From positions 1 through 7,131 of the forward strand of contig JAHEZB010000096.1 in assembly GCA_023251285.1 (NCBI GenBank): a stretch of DNA of 7,131 bases. Reading direction: 5' to 3'. Positions 5,816 to 7,131 of the stretch are shown here, one piece after another (positions within the stretch are counted from its first letter, which is position 1; each line of letters opens with the position of its first letter). The position numbers and the translations under genes are program-made. This stretch comes from Chitinophagaceae bacterium (GTDB lineage: Bacteria > Bacteroidota > Bacteroidia > Chitinophagales > Chitinophagaceae). The notes below the pieces were generated by a model. It saw only the letters and a program-made list of their open reading frames with translations, was not told the origin of the DNA and did not search any database.

Positions 5816-7131
5816 TCATCTGTTTTCAACCAATTTTTCATTAATCAGATAACTTTCAATTTCCGCTATTCCAGTCGACTGTTTCTGTGATTCGATAGAA
5901 AGCGAAATTGAGCTCACTTCTGTTTCTGGAAATGTCAGAATGCGTTTATGCCCAATGGTTGTTCCGTTAATTTCTTTTAAAATCCGTTTGTTTTTATCAA
6001 GCAACTGAATGGTAAATTTTGCGCATTGCTGGCCATTTACCAGGTTTTCCTGCAATACAAGACAATTGATTTTTTCAGGCTGGTTGAAAGAAACTCGAAT
6101 GGATTGCGATGTAGGATTCACGATAGTTTCAAACGTTTTATTATTATCGTCATCCAGTTTTTTCGTGATCGTGTTTTTTTGATTGTTAACAAGAAATATT
6201 TCGCCTTTTTTAGAAAGATCAGCCGAAAAGCTTTCGTCTATTAATTTTTTAAAAGCGATCAATGAAGCGGAATCATAATTAGAGATCAATCCTCTTTGAT
6301 CCGGAGGCACGTTTAAAATTAAATTCGCCCCCCGACCAACACTTTTTAAATAAATGTCAAAAAGCTGCTGCGGTGTTTTCACCAAAGAATCTTCTTTTTG
6401 ATGATAAAACCATCCGGGCCTGATGCTCACATCACATTCTGCAGGTATAAAATTTTTACCCCAAACATTTCCCTGGTTCAAAGTGTCTGTTGGCGGTGCT
6501 CCAGCTCCTCTTTTAAAGCCGGCGGTATCCAGCAAATCCCAATTTGTTTTTCCGGCATATCCTTTTTCATTGCCACACCACCGGGCATCCGGGCCTATGT
6601 CGCTGAAGATAATCGTATTCGGAGAAAGCTTTCTAACTACTTTTTCAAACCGGGCAAAATCATAAACCTGTTTTTTACCATTTGGTCCTTCACCATTGGC
6701 ACCATCCCACCAAAGTTCCCAAATAGGGCCATAGTTCGTAAAAATTTCTTTCAACATATTTACAAATACATCATTGTATTTTGGCGTACCATAAGCCGGA
6801 TGATTTCGATCCCACGGTGAAAGATAAACACCGAATTTCAGACCGTATTTTTTGCAAGCTTTTGATAATTCTTTCAATACATCGCCTTTGCCGTTTTTCC
6901 ATTCGCTTTCTCTCACAGTATGCGTAGAATATTTACTGGGCCAAAGACAAAAGCCATCATGATGTTTGGCCGTGATCATAATTCCTTTTGCTCCTGCTGC
7001 TTTTGCGATGCGGCACCATTGATCACAATCCAAATCTTTCGGGTCAAATACTTCTGCATTCTCTGTGCCTTTGCCCCATTCCAAACCGGTGAAAGTATTT
7101 GGGCCAAAATGAGCGAAAAAATAATATTCCA
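5816..7131 (-). CDS. Alpha-L-fucosidase, glycoside hydrolase family 29 (probably subfamily B), 5'-partial
   Basis: Retaining exo-fucosidase releasing terminal alpha-L-fucose from glycans. Full codons begin at 7129 with EYYFFAHFGPNTFTG; a TTG at 7084 lies inside this conserved stretch and is not the start. Counting from 7129, 437 residues are visible; roughly 40-60 N-terminal residues, including any signal peptide, are outside. The catalytic (beta/alpha)8 domain shows the substrate-pocket His of AHFG (7), KHHDGFCLW (HHD 56-58), the nucleophile Asp in WELWWDGANGEG (D142, bases 6706-6704), and SDIGPDARWCGNEKGYAG, whose Glu (E188, bases 6568-6566) is the probable acid/base. The nucleophile-to-Glu spacing of 46 is close to that of characterised GH29-B enzymes (D172/E217 in the bifidobacterial AfcB), favouring 1,3/1,4-fucosidase activity; this is inferred. 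IRPGWFYHQKED and GRGANLILNVPPDQRG close the barrel. The last about 130 residues (VLQENLVNGQ, GTTIGHKRI) form a discoidin-like beta-sandwich. The gene ends at TGA 5818-5816, 222 bases before tetR. Confidence 0.93.
   Translation of the reverse strand, partial: EYYFFAHFGPNTFTGLEWGKGTENAEVFDPKDLDCDQWCRIAKAAGAKGIMITAKHHDGFCLWPSKYSTHTVRESEWKNGKGDVLKELSKACKKYGLKFGVYLSPWDRNHPAYGTPKYNDVFVNMLKEIFTNYGPIWELWWDGANGEGPNGKKQVYDFARFEKVVRKLSPNTIIFSDIGPDARWCGNEKGYAGKTNWDLLDTAGFKRGAGAPPTDTLNQGNVWGKNFIPAECDVSIRPGWFYHQKEDSLVKTPQQLFDIYLKSVGRGANLILNVPPDQRGLISNYDSASLIAFKKLIDESFSADLSKKGEIFLVNNQKNTITKKLDDDNNKTFETIVNPTSQSIRVSFNQPEKINCLVLQENLVNGQQCAKFTIQLLDKNKRILKEINGTTIGHKRILTFPETEVSSISLSIESQKQSTGIAEIESYLINEKLVENR

Noticed and set aside
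5677..5844. Plus-strand frame of about 55 codons (MTKEDSGLEFNG...) crossing the tetR-fucosidase gap.
   Set aside because: It runs antisense into the fucosidase 3' end, has no recognisable domain or promoter, and its composition reflects AT-rich non-coding DNA.
7082..7084. TTG that could be read as the fucosidase start.
   Set aside because: Fifteen upstream codons in the same frame match the conserved GH29 N-terminal motif (FFAHFGPNTFTG), so the gene begins outside the window.
1..7131. CRISPR arrays, tRNA or rRNA genes, transposases, toxin-antitoxin or defence genes.
   Set aside because: No spaced direct repeats, cloverleaf-like segments or matching protein motifs were seen on either strand; nearly all of the window is accounted for by five minus-strand genes.

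Overview
The window looks like chromosomal DNA from a member of the Bacteroidota, possibly Chitinophagaceae-like. This is an inference from moderately AT-rich coding sequence, A-rich gene leaders mostly lacking a Shine-Dalgarno sequence, a near match to the Bacteroidota -7 promoter element, and the style of the efflux and fucosidase proteins. No taxonomic marker gene is present. All five genes lie on the minus strand, so transcription runs from high to low coordinates.

Layout in transcription order: (1) 7131-5816, the 3' part of a GH29 alpha-L-fucosidase gene whose N-terminus lies beyond the window. (2) A 222-base intergenic gap (5594-5815) that should hold the end of the fucosidase transcript and the promoter of the next unit. 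(3) 5593-5012, a TetR-family repressor. (4) 5015-3645, a TolC-like outer-membrane factor that overlaps the repressor gene by 4 bases. (5) 3631-2510, an AcrA/MexA-type periplasmic adaptor lipoprotein. (6) 2476-2, an AcrB/HAE1-type RND transporter.

Genes 3-6 form a compact, self-regulated tripartite efflux operon. The RND protein would sit in the inner membrane, the lipid-anchored adaptor in the periplasm, and the TolC-like channel in the outer membrane. The TetR protein is the likely ligand-responsive repressor of the whole unit. The fucosidase is co-directional but separated, and is probably an unrelated glycan-degradation gene.

The most notable point is that the RND reading frame stops at window bases 2-4 after 824 residues. 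Its relatives run to roughly 1030-1050. The missing part would contain TM8-TM12 and half of the proton relay. The stop lies at the very edge of the window inside an AT-rich inverted repeat, so a real truncation, an interruption and a sequence-end artefact cannot be told apart here. I see no undescribed system: no CRISPR array, RNA gene, insertion sequence or plus-strand gene is supported.
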